The position numbers and the translations under genes are program-made. A DNA stretch of 5,920 nt from Methylocapsa sp. Its GTDB lineage: Bacteria > Pseudomonadota > Alphaproteobacteria > Rhizobiales > Beijerinckiaceae. The notes under the pieces were generated by a model. That model worked only from the letters and a program-made list of their open reading frames with translations. It did no database searches and was not told the DNA's origin. Position 1 is the stretch's first letter. The number at the start of each line of letters is the position of its first letter. This document shows positions 1 through 5,679 of the stretch, one piece after another. Location of the stretch: contig PLUZ01000266.1 in assembly GCA_003162995.1 (NCBI GenBank), positions 12,695 through 18,614 of the forward strand. Direction: 5' to 3'.

Positions 1-55
1 GCACTGGGATTTTGCCAGGGAGACGCTGGTTGTTTTTTGCCATGTCGTTGGTTAA

Positions 56-70
56 AATCGCGCCGCGATT
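56..70. promoter_or_regulatory. Perfect palindrome upstream of the transporter gene
   Basis: AATCGCG-C-CGCGATT is a perfect 7+1+7 inverted repeat, 139 bases before the chosen transporter start. A symmetric 15-mer upstream of a transporter gene could be an operator for a dimeric repressor or activator. As RNA it would form only a stem with a one-base loop, so a DNA-binding role fits better. The regulator is unknown and no regulator gene is visible in the window. Chance occurrence in GC-rich DNA is possible. Confidence 0.3.
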
Positions 71-140
71 GGTCGGCCGGACGGGACCCTTTGGGGTGGC
101 TGAGTGTCGTTCTATGCATATGCGTCATTGATTTGGTATT

Positions 141-153
141 TTGCGCGGCGCAA
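141..153. promoter_or_regulatory. Second perfect palindrome in the transporter leader
   Basis: TTGCGC-G-GCGCAA is a perfect 6+1+6 inverted repeat, 56 bases before the ATG at 210. It differs in sequence from the palindrome at 56-70, so the two would not obviously bind the same protein. Its place between a plausible promoter zone and the start codon would suit a repressor operator. I could not identify a convincing -35/-10 pair around it, so the role is inference. Confidence 0.25.
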
Positions 154-209
154 TCCTAACCAGCCGGGCGGGTTTCTCCGTGACCGGCGTACATCGGGGC
201 AATGAGATC

Positions 210-1880
210 ATGACCTTTACCGGGGCGACGGGCGCGGCACCACCCAGCATCCTTGACCGCGAACGCATCATCGCCAAGCCAGGCTTCAATCGCTGGCTCG
301 TGCCTCCCGCCGCGCTCGCCATTCATCTCTGTATCGGCATGGCTTATGGGTTCAGCGTTTTCTGGCTGCCTCTGTCGCGCGCGGTCGCAACCGCGACCGG
401 CACCAAAGTGCAAACCTGCGCCGGCGATGCCACGACATTCTGGGAGAAGACGATCGGGACGCTGCATGCCCTGACGGCGACCAATTGCGAATGGACGCAA
501 TTCGATCTCGGCTGGATGTTCACGCTTTTCTTTGTCCTGCTCGGCTCTTCCGCGGCGCTCTGGGGCGGCTGGCTCGAGCATGCGGGGCCGCGCAAGGCGG
601 GTCTCTACGCGGCGCTCTGCTGGTGCGGCGGCCTCATGATATCGGCGCTCGGCGTCAAAACCCATCAGCTGTGGATGCTCTGGGTCGGTTCCGGCATCAT
701 TGGCGGCGTTGGTCTTGGCCTTGGCTATATCTCGCCGGTTTCGACGCTGATCAAATGGTTTCCGGACCGGCGTGGCATGGCGACGGGCATGGCGATCATG
801 GGTTTTGGCGGCGGCGCCATGATCGGCTCGCCGCTCGCCAATCTCCTCATGAATTATTTCAAGACACCGACGTCGGTAGGCGTATGGGAAACCTTTGTCG
901 TCCTTGGTCTTGGCTATTTTGTCTATATGGTCGCAGGCGCCTTTTCCTACCGGGTGCCCCCGGATCATTGGAGCCCGGACGGCTGGTCGCCTTCCTCGGT
1001 ACGAAAGGCCATGATCACGACAGAGAATGTCCATCTGAAGGACGCGCATAAGACGCCGCAATTCTGGCTGATCTGGGCGGTTCTTTGTCTCAATGTTTCT
1101 GCCGGCATCGGCATCATCGGCGCCGCGTCGCCGATGCTGCAAGAGACATTCGGCGGCACTCTGTTCCATGATCCATCAGTCGGGTTCACCCAGTTCACGG
1201 ATGCCCAAAAGACGCTCGCTGCCGCGATCGGCGGCGGCTTTGTCGGCCTTTTCTCTTTGTTCAACATTGGAGGCAGGTTTTTTTGGGCGACGCTTTCCGA
1301 TAAAATAGGCCGCAAAACAACCTATTTTGCCTTCTTCGTCCTCGGCATTGCTTGCTACACCAGTGCGCCGGCCCTTGCGAGTATGAAGTCTGTCGCGATT
1401 TTTGCCGCCTCCTTTTGCATCATTGCCTCCATGTATGGCGGCGGCTTTGCCACAGTCCCTGCCTATCTCGCGGACATGTTCGGCACGCGATATGTCGGCG
1501 CGATCCACGGCCGTTTGCTCACCGCGTGGTCAACGGCGGGGATCGTCGGCCCGGTGATCGTCAACTATCTGCATGACACGCGGGTGGCCGAAGGCGTGCC
1601 GCGCGACCATATCTACGCAGAGATCTTCTATGTGCTCGCGGCGTTGCTGGCCGTTGGATTTATCTGCAACGCGCTCATCCGTCCGGTCGCGCCCAAATGG
1701 CATATTAAGGAAGGCAGCCTCAAAACGGCAGGTTCGCATTCCGAAACCTTCAAATCCTACGGCATTGGCCGCGGAGGTTTCGATGCAAAGGCCATGTTGG
1801 CCTGGGCAACGGTGGTGATCCCGCTTGCTTGGGGCATCTGGAAGACACTCGAGAACGCCGCGAAAATCGTCCAATTCTAA
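210..1880 (+). CDS. OFA-family MFS transporter (oxalate/formate antiporter-like)
   Basis: This encodes a 556-residue inner-membrane carrier of the major facilitator superfamily, OFA subfamily, whose named member OxlT exchanges oxalate for formate. Hydrophobic segments lie near residues 30-55, 101-121, 130-148, 155-178, 190-212, 227-247, 284-305, 336-358, 370-390, 393-417, 428-453 and 468-490, with an extra one at 528-546. The GGRFFWATLSDKIGRK stretch (354-369) is the MFS signature loop after TM8, and GGWLEHAGPRK (119-129) is its weaker counterpart after TM2. The strongly hydrophobic GLGLGYISPVSTLIKWFPDRRGMATG region (168-193) is typical of OFA proteins. It is longer than OxlT (about 420 residues) because of a 40-residue external loop with two cysteines (C70, C93), an insertion near 310-335 and a C-terminal tail. 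The ATG at 210 was chosen because family similarity begins just after it; a GGGG at 196-199 is a weak ribosome site. In-frame GTG 180 and TTG 141 are alternatives. The family is clear, but the substrate is not proven and could be another small carboxylate. Confidence 0.9.
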   Translation: MTFTGATGAAPPSILDRERIIAKPGFNRWLVPPAALAIHLCIGMAYGFSVFWLPLSRAVATATGTKVQTCAGDATTFWEKTIGTLHALTATNCEWTQFDLGWMFTLFFVLLGSSAALWGGWLEHAGPRKAGLYAALCWCGGLMISALGVKTHQLWMLWVGSGIIGGVGLGLGYISPVSTLIKWFPDRRGMATGMAIMGFGGGAMIGSPLANLLMNYFKTPTSVGVWETFVVLGLGYFVYMVAGAFSYRVPPDHWSPDGWSPSSVRKAMITTENVHLKDAHKTPQFWLIWAVLCLNVSAGIGIIGAASPMLQETFGGTLFHDPSVGFTQFTDAQKTLAAAIGGGFVGLFSLFNIGGRFFWATLSDKIGRKTTYFAFFVLGIACYTSAPALASMKSVAIFAASFCIIASMYGGGFATVPAYLADMFGTRYVGAIHGRLLTAWSTAGIVGPVIVNYLHDTRVAEGVPRDHIYAEIFYVLAALLAVGFICNALIRPVAPKWHIKEGSLKTAGSHSETFKSYGIGRGGFDAKAMLAWATVVIPLAWGIWKTLENAAKIVQF

Positions 1881-1957
1881 ACGTGCCAACTGCACATCAT
1901 GGCGCGTTCTGCCGGTTTTTGGGAGCATGACCGCGTTTGGCCCGGTTGCCGCCAGGG

Positions 1958-2179
1958 CTATTGTTTCTTCTTCGTGGATGCAGATGTGTTGCCGGAGCAG
2001 CCCGGCGGCCCGTCAAGCAAGGCCAAATCCTTGTTTCTGGCATGAATTTCCCGTTCGAAATGCAGCCGGATCGCGCGGCTGTGTCCAACCGCCGTGCTGC
2101 GCAGCGCGGAGAGAGCATTTTCAGCGCGCTCAAGAAGGGCTTTGATCCTCTGACGGCGCGTTTCGTCTTCATCCGGCAT
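1958..2179 (-). CDS. Small charged hypothetical protein, 73 residues
   Basis: I do not recognise this protein. It starts at ATG 2179-2177 and is preceded by GGGGGA (2191-2186 on the minus strand) six bases upstream, a good ribosome-binding site. Residues 1-55 look like one or two amphipathic helices rich in Arg, Glu and Ala (ETRRQRIKALLERAENALSA), and codon choice there (GCC, CGC, CTG, GAA) resembles the neighbouring genes. The last 18 residues are low-complexity and end in KKKQ. There is no signal peptide or membrane segment, so it is presumably cytoplasmic and could be a helical or coiled-coil adaptor. It converges with the transporter gene, 77 bases from its stop, and is co-directional with the gene at 2323-3153. 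Competing frames in this stretch look like shadows, rich in Arg, Pro and Cys. Whether it is expressed is uncertain. Confidence 0.5.
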   Translation of the reverse strand: MPDEDETRRQRIKALLERAENALSALRSTAVGHSRAIRLHFEREIHARNKDLALLDGPPGCSGNTSASTKKKQ

Positions 2180-2268
2180 GCGATGTCCCCCGGCCCTGCG
2201 CTCGATGCGCGCCCGGTATTTCGCAGCCGCCGGGCTTAACGATCAAACACTAAGCTTAAGGCAGCAGT

Positions 2269-2288
2269 GCGGCGAAGCTGTTCGCTGC
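2269..2288. other. Hairpin between the two minus-strand genes
   Basis: GCGGCGAA (2269-2276) and TTCGCTGC (2281-2288) form an 8-pair stem with one G-U pair on the plus strand and a GCTG loop. On the minus strand the G-U becomes A-C, so the stem is better as plus-strand RNA. No T-run follows in either direction, so it is not a standard intrinsic terminator. Confidence 0.25.
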
Positions 2289-2299
2289 GAACCCCGACA

Positions 2300-2320
2300 C
2301 CCCCGGAAAGAACAGGGGGG
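2300..2320 (-). terminator. Possible terminator-like stem after the anchored-protein gene
   Basis: CCCCC (2300-2304) and GGGGG (within 2315-2320) can pair around a loop of about 10 bases, starting 2 bases past the stop codon of the gene at 2323-3153. The position suits a 3' end. There is no U-tract after the stem on the minus strand, so termination would be weak or factor-dependent. It could equally just protect the 3' end. Confidence 0.25.
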
Positions 2321-2322
2321 CA

Positions 2323-3153
2323 TCACGATCGCGCCATGAGTTCGACGGTGAAACCGTAAATACGCAACCTTGCTGACTCTGGCATGGCGGCGAGAGTATC
2401 GAGATAGGCCAGACCAGCCTGGCACAGTTTTGTGTCGGCGATGGGTGGATTGCCAACCTTGCCGTCGAGCAGCGCTTCGATCTCCGGCGTTTCGAGCCCC
2501 CTTTCGCGCAACACCTTTTCGAGCGCCTCGAAATCCGAATCGGTCGGCGCCTCTCTTTCGACCCGTTTCATTTCGCCATCATGAATGGCGTCGATGCCAG
2601 CGATCCCCATGGCCACCACAAGGCCTCGGTTTTGCGCCGAAAATTCGAAAAAGCCGCTGCTCTCCGCGCCATTGAGAAAATCGACGCAGAGATGCGGATC
2701 CTTGGCCGCGAGCGCGCGCAACATCGAAGACTGAATTTCGAAAATATGCTCCAAGGCCGGGTTGCCGGCTTTGGCCGCCAGAATCCCGCGTGACTGGCGC
2801 AAGGAATGAACGGCTTCCGCCATAAGGAAATCGGTGCTTCCAATCCCGCGACCCGCGGCGAGCCGATTCGAAAAAGCCGCCAAAAAAGACTCATATTCCA
2901 AGGGAAAAGTGGTTTTCAGACGCTCAAAAAATGCGGCATATTCGGGCGCGGTCTTGAGCTTTTCCTCAAGGCCATGCTGGGCGGCGGCGATCTCATAAGG
3001 TGAGGGTCCACGCTTGCCCGGGCGGGTGGACGCCGTTTCGCTCGAGGACGGGGACCATGTTTCCGGGCCGATCGCCTTTTGCAAAAGGGTCGCGCCAGCA
3101 ATGATCCCGGCAAGGGCGGCAAGGCCCAAAAGCACGCGCCGCAAAATATTCAC
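2323..3153 (-). CDS. Membrane-anchored hypothetical protein, 276 residues
   Basis: The family is not recognised. From GTG 3153-3151 the protein begins with two Arg and one strongly hydrophobic helix (about residues 7-24, VLLGLAALAGIIAGATLL). It then has a Ser/Thr/Pro-rich linker (31-52) and a soluble, mostly helical domain to residue 276, so it is probably held in the inner membrane with its bulk in the periplasm. The only cysteines are C156 (DPHLCVDFLNG) and C244 (ADTKLCQAGLAYLD), in comparable helical settings; a disulfide is possible if the domain is periplasmic. No catalytic motif or metal site is evident. The GTG start was chosen because GGAGA lies 9 bases upstream and the anchor follows at once. 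An ATG at 3303 would add 50 residues that look like read-through of the intergenic hairpin. It is divergent from metC across 251 bases. The tail reads cleanly to a stop at 2323, and codon use matches the neighbours. Confidence 0.8.
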   Translation of the reverse strand: MNILRRVLLGLAALAGIIAGATLLQKAIGPETWSPSSSETASTRPGKRGPSPYEIAAAQHGLEEKLKTAPEYAAFFERLKTTFPLEYESFLAAFSNRLAAGRGIGSTDFLMAEAVHSLRQSRGILAAKAGNPALEHIFEIQSSMLRALAAKDPHLCVDFLNGAESSGFFEFSAQNRGLVVAMGIAGIDAIHDGEMKRVEREAPTDSDFEALEKVLRERGLETPEIEALLDGKVGNPPIADTKLCQAGLAYLDTLAAMPESARLRIYGFTVELMARS

Positions 3154-3258
3154 GCGAGCGGATCTCCGATGCCGGGTTGCTTGAACAGACGCCCCGACTT
3201 TGCCCAAAACAGAGCAAACCAGCAAGTCCGCTCTGAAATCCGCCTCCGCCTCGAGAGT

Positions 3259-3279
3259 GGCGGCGCGCGTAGCGCCGCC
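3259..3279. other. Strong GC hairpin in the divergent intergenic region
   Basis: GGCGGCGC (3259-3266) and GCGCCGCC (3272-3279) are perfect inverted repeats around the loop GCGTA. The stem is entirely G-C, so it would be very stable in either transcript. It lies between the start of the anchored-protein gene (3153) and that of metC (3405). No T-run follows on either strand, so an intrinsic terminator is unlikely. It could be a protein-binding site or a structured 5' leader. Confidence 0.4.
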
Positions 3280-3345
3280 TGCCACACAATCTCCAGTCCG
3301 CATCGCGGATTTTGCAAGCGCATGGCCGGCATCTCTCTCCCGGAC

Positions 3346-3364
3346 TTGACGAAGCGCCGGTCAA
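3346..3364. promoter_or_regulatory. Inverted repeat upstream of metC, possible operator
   Basis: TTGAC (3346-3350) and GTCAA (3360-3364) are inverted around nine bases, centred about 50 bases before the metC start. The left arm also matches a -35 hexamer (TTGACG), but the matching -10 position (3369-3374, CCAGTT) is poor, so I do not call a promoter. The geometry would fit a dimeric regulator of methionine synthesis. With arms of only five bases, chance is a serious alternative. Confidence 0.2.
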
Positions 3365-3404
3365 CCCTCCAGTTTGCGGCGCACCAAAACGGACGGGATG
3401 CAAA

Positions 3405-4592
3405 ATGACCGAGACCACGCCACAAGACCGCCTCCAAATGAAAAACCGTACGAAATTGGTCCATGCCGGGCGCCACGCGAGCGAGCAGCATGGCTTCGTC
3501 AACACGCCGGTCTATCGCGGGTCAACCGTGCTTTTTCCCACTCTGGAGGATTTCTCGGCGCGCAAGGCACGGTTCAGCTACGCAACCAAGGGAAGCCCGA
3601 CAACGGCGGCGCTGGAAAACGCGTGGACGGAACTGTCCGGCGCTGCCGGAACGGTGCTTGCCCCTTCGGGCCTCGCCGCGATCACGCTCGCCCTGCTGAC
3701 CGCCGTCAAATCCGGCGATCATATCCTCGTGACGGACGCGGTCTATCTCCCCTCTCGCATCTTCTGCGATACGGTTTTGACCCGCATGGGCGTCGAGACA
3801 AGCTATTACGATCCCGCCCTCGGCGCTGCGATCGAATCCTTGATCCGGCCGAACACAAGCGTGATCTTCGTCGAGACTCCCGGTTCGCAAAGCTTTGAAG
3901 TTCAGGATGTTCCGGCGATCGCCGCGGTTGCGCGGGCCAAGGGCATTTGCACGATCCTCGACAACACCTGGGCAACGCCCTTGTTCTTTCCGCCGCATGC
4001 GCGCGGCGCCGACATGGCGGTCGAAGCCGGAACCAAATATCTTGGCGGCCATTCCGACCTGCTGATCGGGCTCGTATCCGCCAATCCGGAATGGTTTCCA
4101 AGGCTCAGAGCGACCTTCGACGCCTTTGCGATGTGCGCCGGGCCGGAGGATGTCTTTTTGAGTTTGCGCGGGCTGCGCACGCTCGACCTCAGGCTGCGGG
4201 AAGCCGAGCGCCAGGCCCTCGATCTTGCCGGCTGGCTTAAAGCCCGCAAGGAGGTTGTTCAAATCCTGCATCCAGCCTTTCCCTCCTGTCCTGGGCACGC
4301 CATTTGGAAACGCGATTTCCTGGGATCGTCGGGACTTTTCTCCGTTCTTCTCGCGCCATGCTCGCGCACGGCGCTCGCCGCCATGCTCGACGGGCTGAAG
4401 CTGTTTGGCATGGGCTATTCCTGGGGTGGTTTCGAGAGCCTTGTCATTCCCTTCGATTGCCGGAATTATCGCAGTGCCACGGCGTGGAATCCGCCAGGTC
4501 CCGCCTTGCGCTTTTCCGTCGGCCTTGAAGACATTGAGGATCTGAAGGCGGATCTCGACGCAGGTTTCGAGAGGATGCGAGCAACGGCTTAA
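3405..4592 (+). CDS. metC: Cystathionine beta-lyase (PLP-dependent)
   Basis: This is a 395-residue cytoplasmic Cys/Met-metabolism PLP enzyme that splits cystathionine into homocysteine, pyruvate and ammonia, the step before methionine synthase. The PLP lysine is K211 in EAGTKYLGGHSD, the pyridine-binding Asp is D187 in ILDNTWATP, and Y114 in DAVYLPSR is the aromatic residue that stacks on or near the cofactor. W340 in GYSWGGFESL and R369 in LRFSVGLED match the lyase substrate-binding end. These positions nearly coincide with K210, D185 and R372 of E. coli MetC, and the length is normal. SWGGFESL favours beta-lyase over gamma-synthase. The usual Arg two residues after the active-site Tyr (Y59) is Thr here (YATKGSPT), as I recall for alphaproteobacterial members. 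ATG 3405 was chosen for GGGA at 3395-3398 with 6-base spacing; ATG 3438 (384 residues) is the alternative, and the upstream ATG 3312 adds an unlikely 31-residue leader. It appears to be transcribed alone. Confidence 0.93.
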   Translation: MTETTPQDRLQMKNRTKLVHAGRHASEQHGFVNTPVYRGSTVLFPTLEDFSARKARFSYATKGSPTTAALENAWTELSGAAGTVLAPSGLAAITLALLTAVKSGDHILVTDAVYLPSRIFCDTVLTRMGVETSYYDPALGAAIESLIRPNTSVIFVETPGSQSFEVQDVPAIAAVARAKGICTILDNTWATPLFFPPHARGADMAVEAGTKYLGGHSDLLIGLVSANPEWFPRLRATFDAFAMCAGPEDVFLSLRGLRTLDLRLREAERQALDLAGWLKARKEVVQILHPAFPSCPGHAIWKRDFLGSSGLFSVLLAPCSRTALAAMLDGLKLFGMGYSWGGFESLVIPFDCRNYRSATAWNPPGPALRFSVGLEDIEDLKADLDAGFERMRATA

Positions 4593-4621
4593 AATAGGTT
4601 TGGCCGCGTGAAAAGAGCGGA

Positions 4622-4646
4622 GCCTAATTCTTAGGCATCTGCCTAA
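4622..4646. promoter_or_regulatory. Overlapping inverted repeats GCCTAA / TTAGGC / GCCTAA
   Basis: GCCTAA (4622-4627), TTAGGC (4631-4636) and GCCTAA (4641-4646) occur in a row. The middle unit can pair with either neighbour, giving two mutually exclusive hairpins. The right pair extends to a perfect 16-base palindrome, TTAGGCA-TC-TGCCTAA (4631-4646). It starts 30 bases after the metC stop. It could be an operator, or a weak 3' stem for metC mRNA, although no T-run follows. Confidence 0.35.
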
Positions 4647-4697
4647 CTGCGCAGCAATAGTTCAGGGATGAGTTGAAACTGTGGATTAGGAGGTTTG

Positions 4698-4787
4698 ATG
4701 AGAAGGATGCCGCCGCAAAGGCGAAATTCGCCTTGCCCGCCGGCTGAAATCGCCATTTTTGCAATTAAATACTGTGGTGTTAAATAG
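4698..4787 (+). CDS. Possible 29-residue short ORF with strong ribosome site
   Basis: A perfect AGGAGG (4688-4693) sits four bases before ATG 4698, which opens 29 codons to TAG 4785. The peptide begins MRRMPPQRRNS, with an Arg/Pro-rich first half, and ends in a short hydrophobic stretch (AEIAIFAIKYCGVK). The first half overlaps a hairpin, AAGGCGA-AAT-TCGCCTT (4718-4734). Such a layout could be a leader peptide or small protein, but the gene downstream starts 209 bases later and no control logic is evident. The evidence is the ribosome site alone, and the spacing is slightly short. Confidence 0.2.
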   Translation: MRRMPPQRRNSPCPPAEIAIFAIKYCGVK

Positions 4788-4835
4788 GATGGTGTTCGTG
4801 CGTCGGGTATAGTCCTTGACCGGATTCACGTCCTA

Positions 4836-4950
4836 GAGCGATTCCTTATCGCGGAGTTGATTCCATCTGAGCGATAAGGAAGCGCTCAGCTTCAAAGCGT
4901 TGGAGCATGCCGGAATCGAAAAAGTCGAGCGACTTTTTCGGAATATGCTC
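4836..4950. repeat. Two-hairpin palindromic intergenic repeat
   Basis: Two adjacent inverted repeats fill this stretch. The first has arms GAGCGATTCCTTATCG (4836-4851) and CGATAAGGAAGCGCTC (4872-4887), matching at 15 of 16 positions across a 20-base spacer. The second has outer arms GAGCAT (4903-4908) and ATGCTC (4945-4950) and an inner 10-pair stem, CGAAAAAGTC (4917-4926) with GACTTTTTCG (4931-4940), around a GAGC loop. The GAGCAT...ATGCTC layout, preceded by AAAGCGTTGGAGCATG, resembles the dispersed palindromic repeats common in Rhizobiales intergenic regions, from memory. Only one copy is in the window, so dispersion is not shown. It ends 46 bases before the LON-domain gene. Confidence 0.6.
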
Positions 4951-4996
4951 TGGCTCCCGGAGAACAAGAGAGCGCGGCAAAGATGAGGACTGGAAA

Positions 4997-5665
4997 ATGA
5001 GCATGAACCATGCTTATCGCCACCTGGATGAACTGCCAGTTGTATTTCCGATCTTTCCGCTCGCGGGCGCCTTGCTGCTCCCTCGCGGCGAATTGCCTCT
5101 CAATGTCTTCGAGCAGCGCTATCTCGCCATGGTGGACGACGCCCTCAAAAGTCACCGGATCGTCGGCATGATTCAACCCGATCCCGAGGCAGGGACGGGA
5201 ACCGACGTGCCGGCCCTGTTTTCGGTCGGCTGCGCGGGGCGGATTACCCAATTCGCCGAATCCGGCGACGGACGCTACCTTATCACGCTGACGGGGATTG
5301 CGCGGTTCAAGATCGTCGAAGAACTTGCCGGGACCACGCCATACCGGCAGTGCCGCGCCGATTTCAGCCCGTTTTTTGTCGATTTTAGTCCCCGTGCCGG
5401 CGAGGATCAGGTCGATCGCGACGGCGTCTTGCGCACCTTGCGCGACTTTGCCGACACCAACCATCTCCAGGTCGATTGGAACAGCATCCACAATGCGCCG
5501 AACGAGGCGCTCGTCAATGCACTCTCCATGATGAGCCCATGCAGCCCAAAGGAAAAGCAGGCGCTTCTCGAAGCGCGCGACCTGAAAGGCCGGGCGGATG
5601 TGCTCGTTGCGATTACCGAAATCGAACTTGCGCGCGGGAAAAACGAATCGACACCCCTGCACTAA
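4997..5665 (+). CDS. Stand-alone LON N-terminal (substrate-binding) domain protein
   Basis: This is a 222-residue cytoplasmic protein made of a PUA-like LON N-terminal domain, the part of Lon protease thought to bind substrates. It has no AAA+ ATPase and no Ser-Lys protease domain, so it is not itself a protease. The signature is [35 protein letters not shown] (residues 16-50), then GMIQP (57-61), [10 protein letters not shown] (77-86) and [14 protein letters not shown] (91-104). A helical C-terminal half runs from about 140 to 222. The length is usual for this alphaproteobacterial family (COG2802 type), whose exact role is unknown; adaptor or quality-control functions are conjecture. ATG 4997 was chosen for GAGG eight bases upstream; ATG 5003 is possible, and the in-frame ATG 4907 lies inside a palindromic repeat and is rejected. 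The Trm112-family gene follows 61 bases later on the same strand, suggesting co-transcription. Confidence 0.92.
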   Translation: MSMNHAYRHLDELPVVFPIFPLAGALLLPRGELPLNVFEQRYLAMVDDALKSHRIVGMIQPDPEAGTGTDVPALFSVGCAGRITQFAESGDGRYLITLTGIARFKIVEELAGTTPYRQCRADFSPFFVDFSPRAGEDQVDRDGVLRTLRDFADTNHLQVDWNSIHNAPNEALVNALSMMSPCSPKEKQALLEARDLKGRADVLVAITEIELARGKNESTPLH

Positions 5666-5679
5666 ACCCGTAGGGGATT

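Larger units (their letters stand above)
4593..4996. other. 404-base intergenic region between metC and the LON-domain gene
   Basis: No established gene lies here. It is more AT-rich in the middle (about 4755-4790) than the flanking genes. From left to right it holds a cluster of mutually complementary GCCTAA/TTAGGC units (4622-4646), a palindrome CTGCGCAG (4647-4654), a weak candidate short ORF (4698-4787), a TTGACC hexamer at 4816-4821 without a convincing -10 partner, and a two-hairpin repeat (4836-4950). The promoter of the LON-domain gene should lie within it, but I cannot place it. Confidence 0.7.

Noticed and set aside
14..39. GCCAG...CTGGT stem followed by a T-run, as an intrinsic terminator of an upstream gene
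   Set aside because: The stem has only four Watson-Crick pairs plus one G-U, too weak to call despite the T-run.
1..156. Frame open from base 1 to a TAA at 157, possibly the tail of an upstream gene
   Set aside because: The translation is Cys/Trp-rich and unlike a natural C terminus, and no start or family signal can be seen.
141..209. Upstream TTG (141) or GTG (180) start for the transporter, adding up to 23 residues
   Set aside because: The added residues do not look like part of an OFA protein, and the TTG lies inside a perfect palindrome; ATG 210 is closer to the family start.
156..1169. Long minus-strand open frame (337 codons) across the transporter
   Set aside because: It is Arg/Ala/Pro/His-rich, lacks any domain pattern and is antisense to a clearly coding MFS gene, so it is a shadow of GC-rich coding sequence.
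3154..3404. SAM-type riboswitch ahead of metC
   Set aside because: I could not find the conserved core or pseudoknot arms of a SAM riboswitch by eye; only a simple GC hairpin is present.
4816..4844. TTGACC as the -35 of a promoter for the LON-domain gene
   Set aside because: No acceptable -10 hexamer lies 16-18 bases downstream, and the region runs straight into the palindromic repeat.
4907..4996. N-terminal extension of the LON-domain protein from ATG 4907
   Set aside because: The extra 30 residues are encoded by a palindromic repeat and the intergenic leader; ATG 4997 has a proper ribosome site and gives the normal family length.
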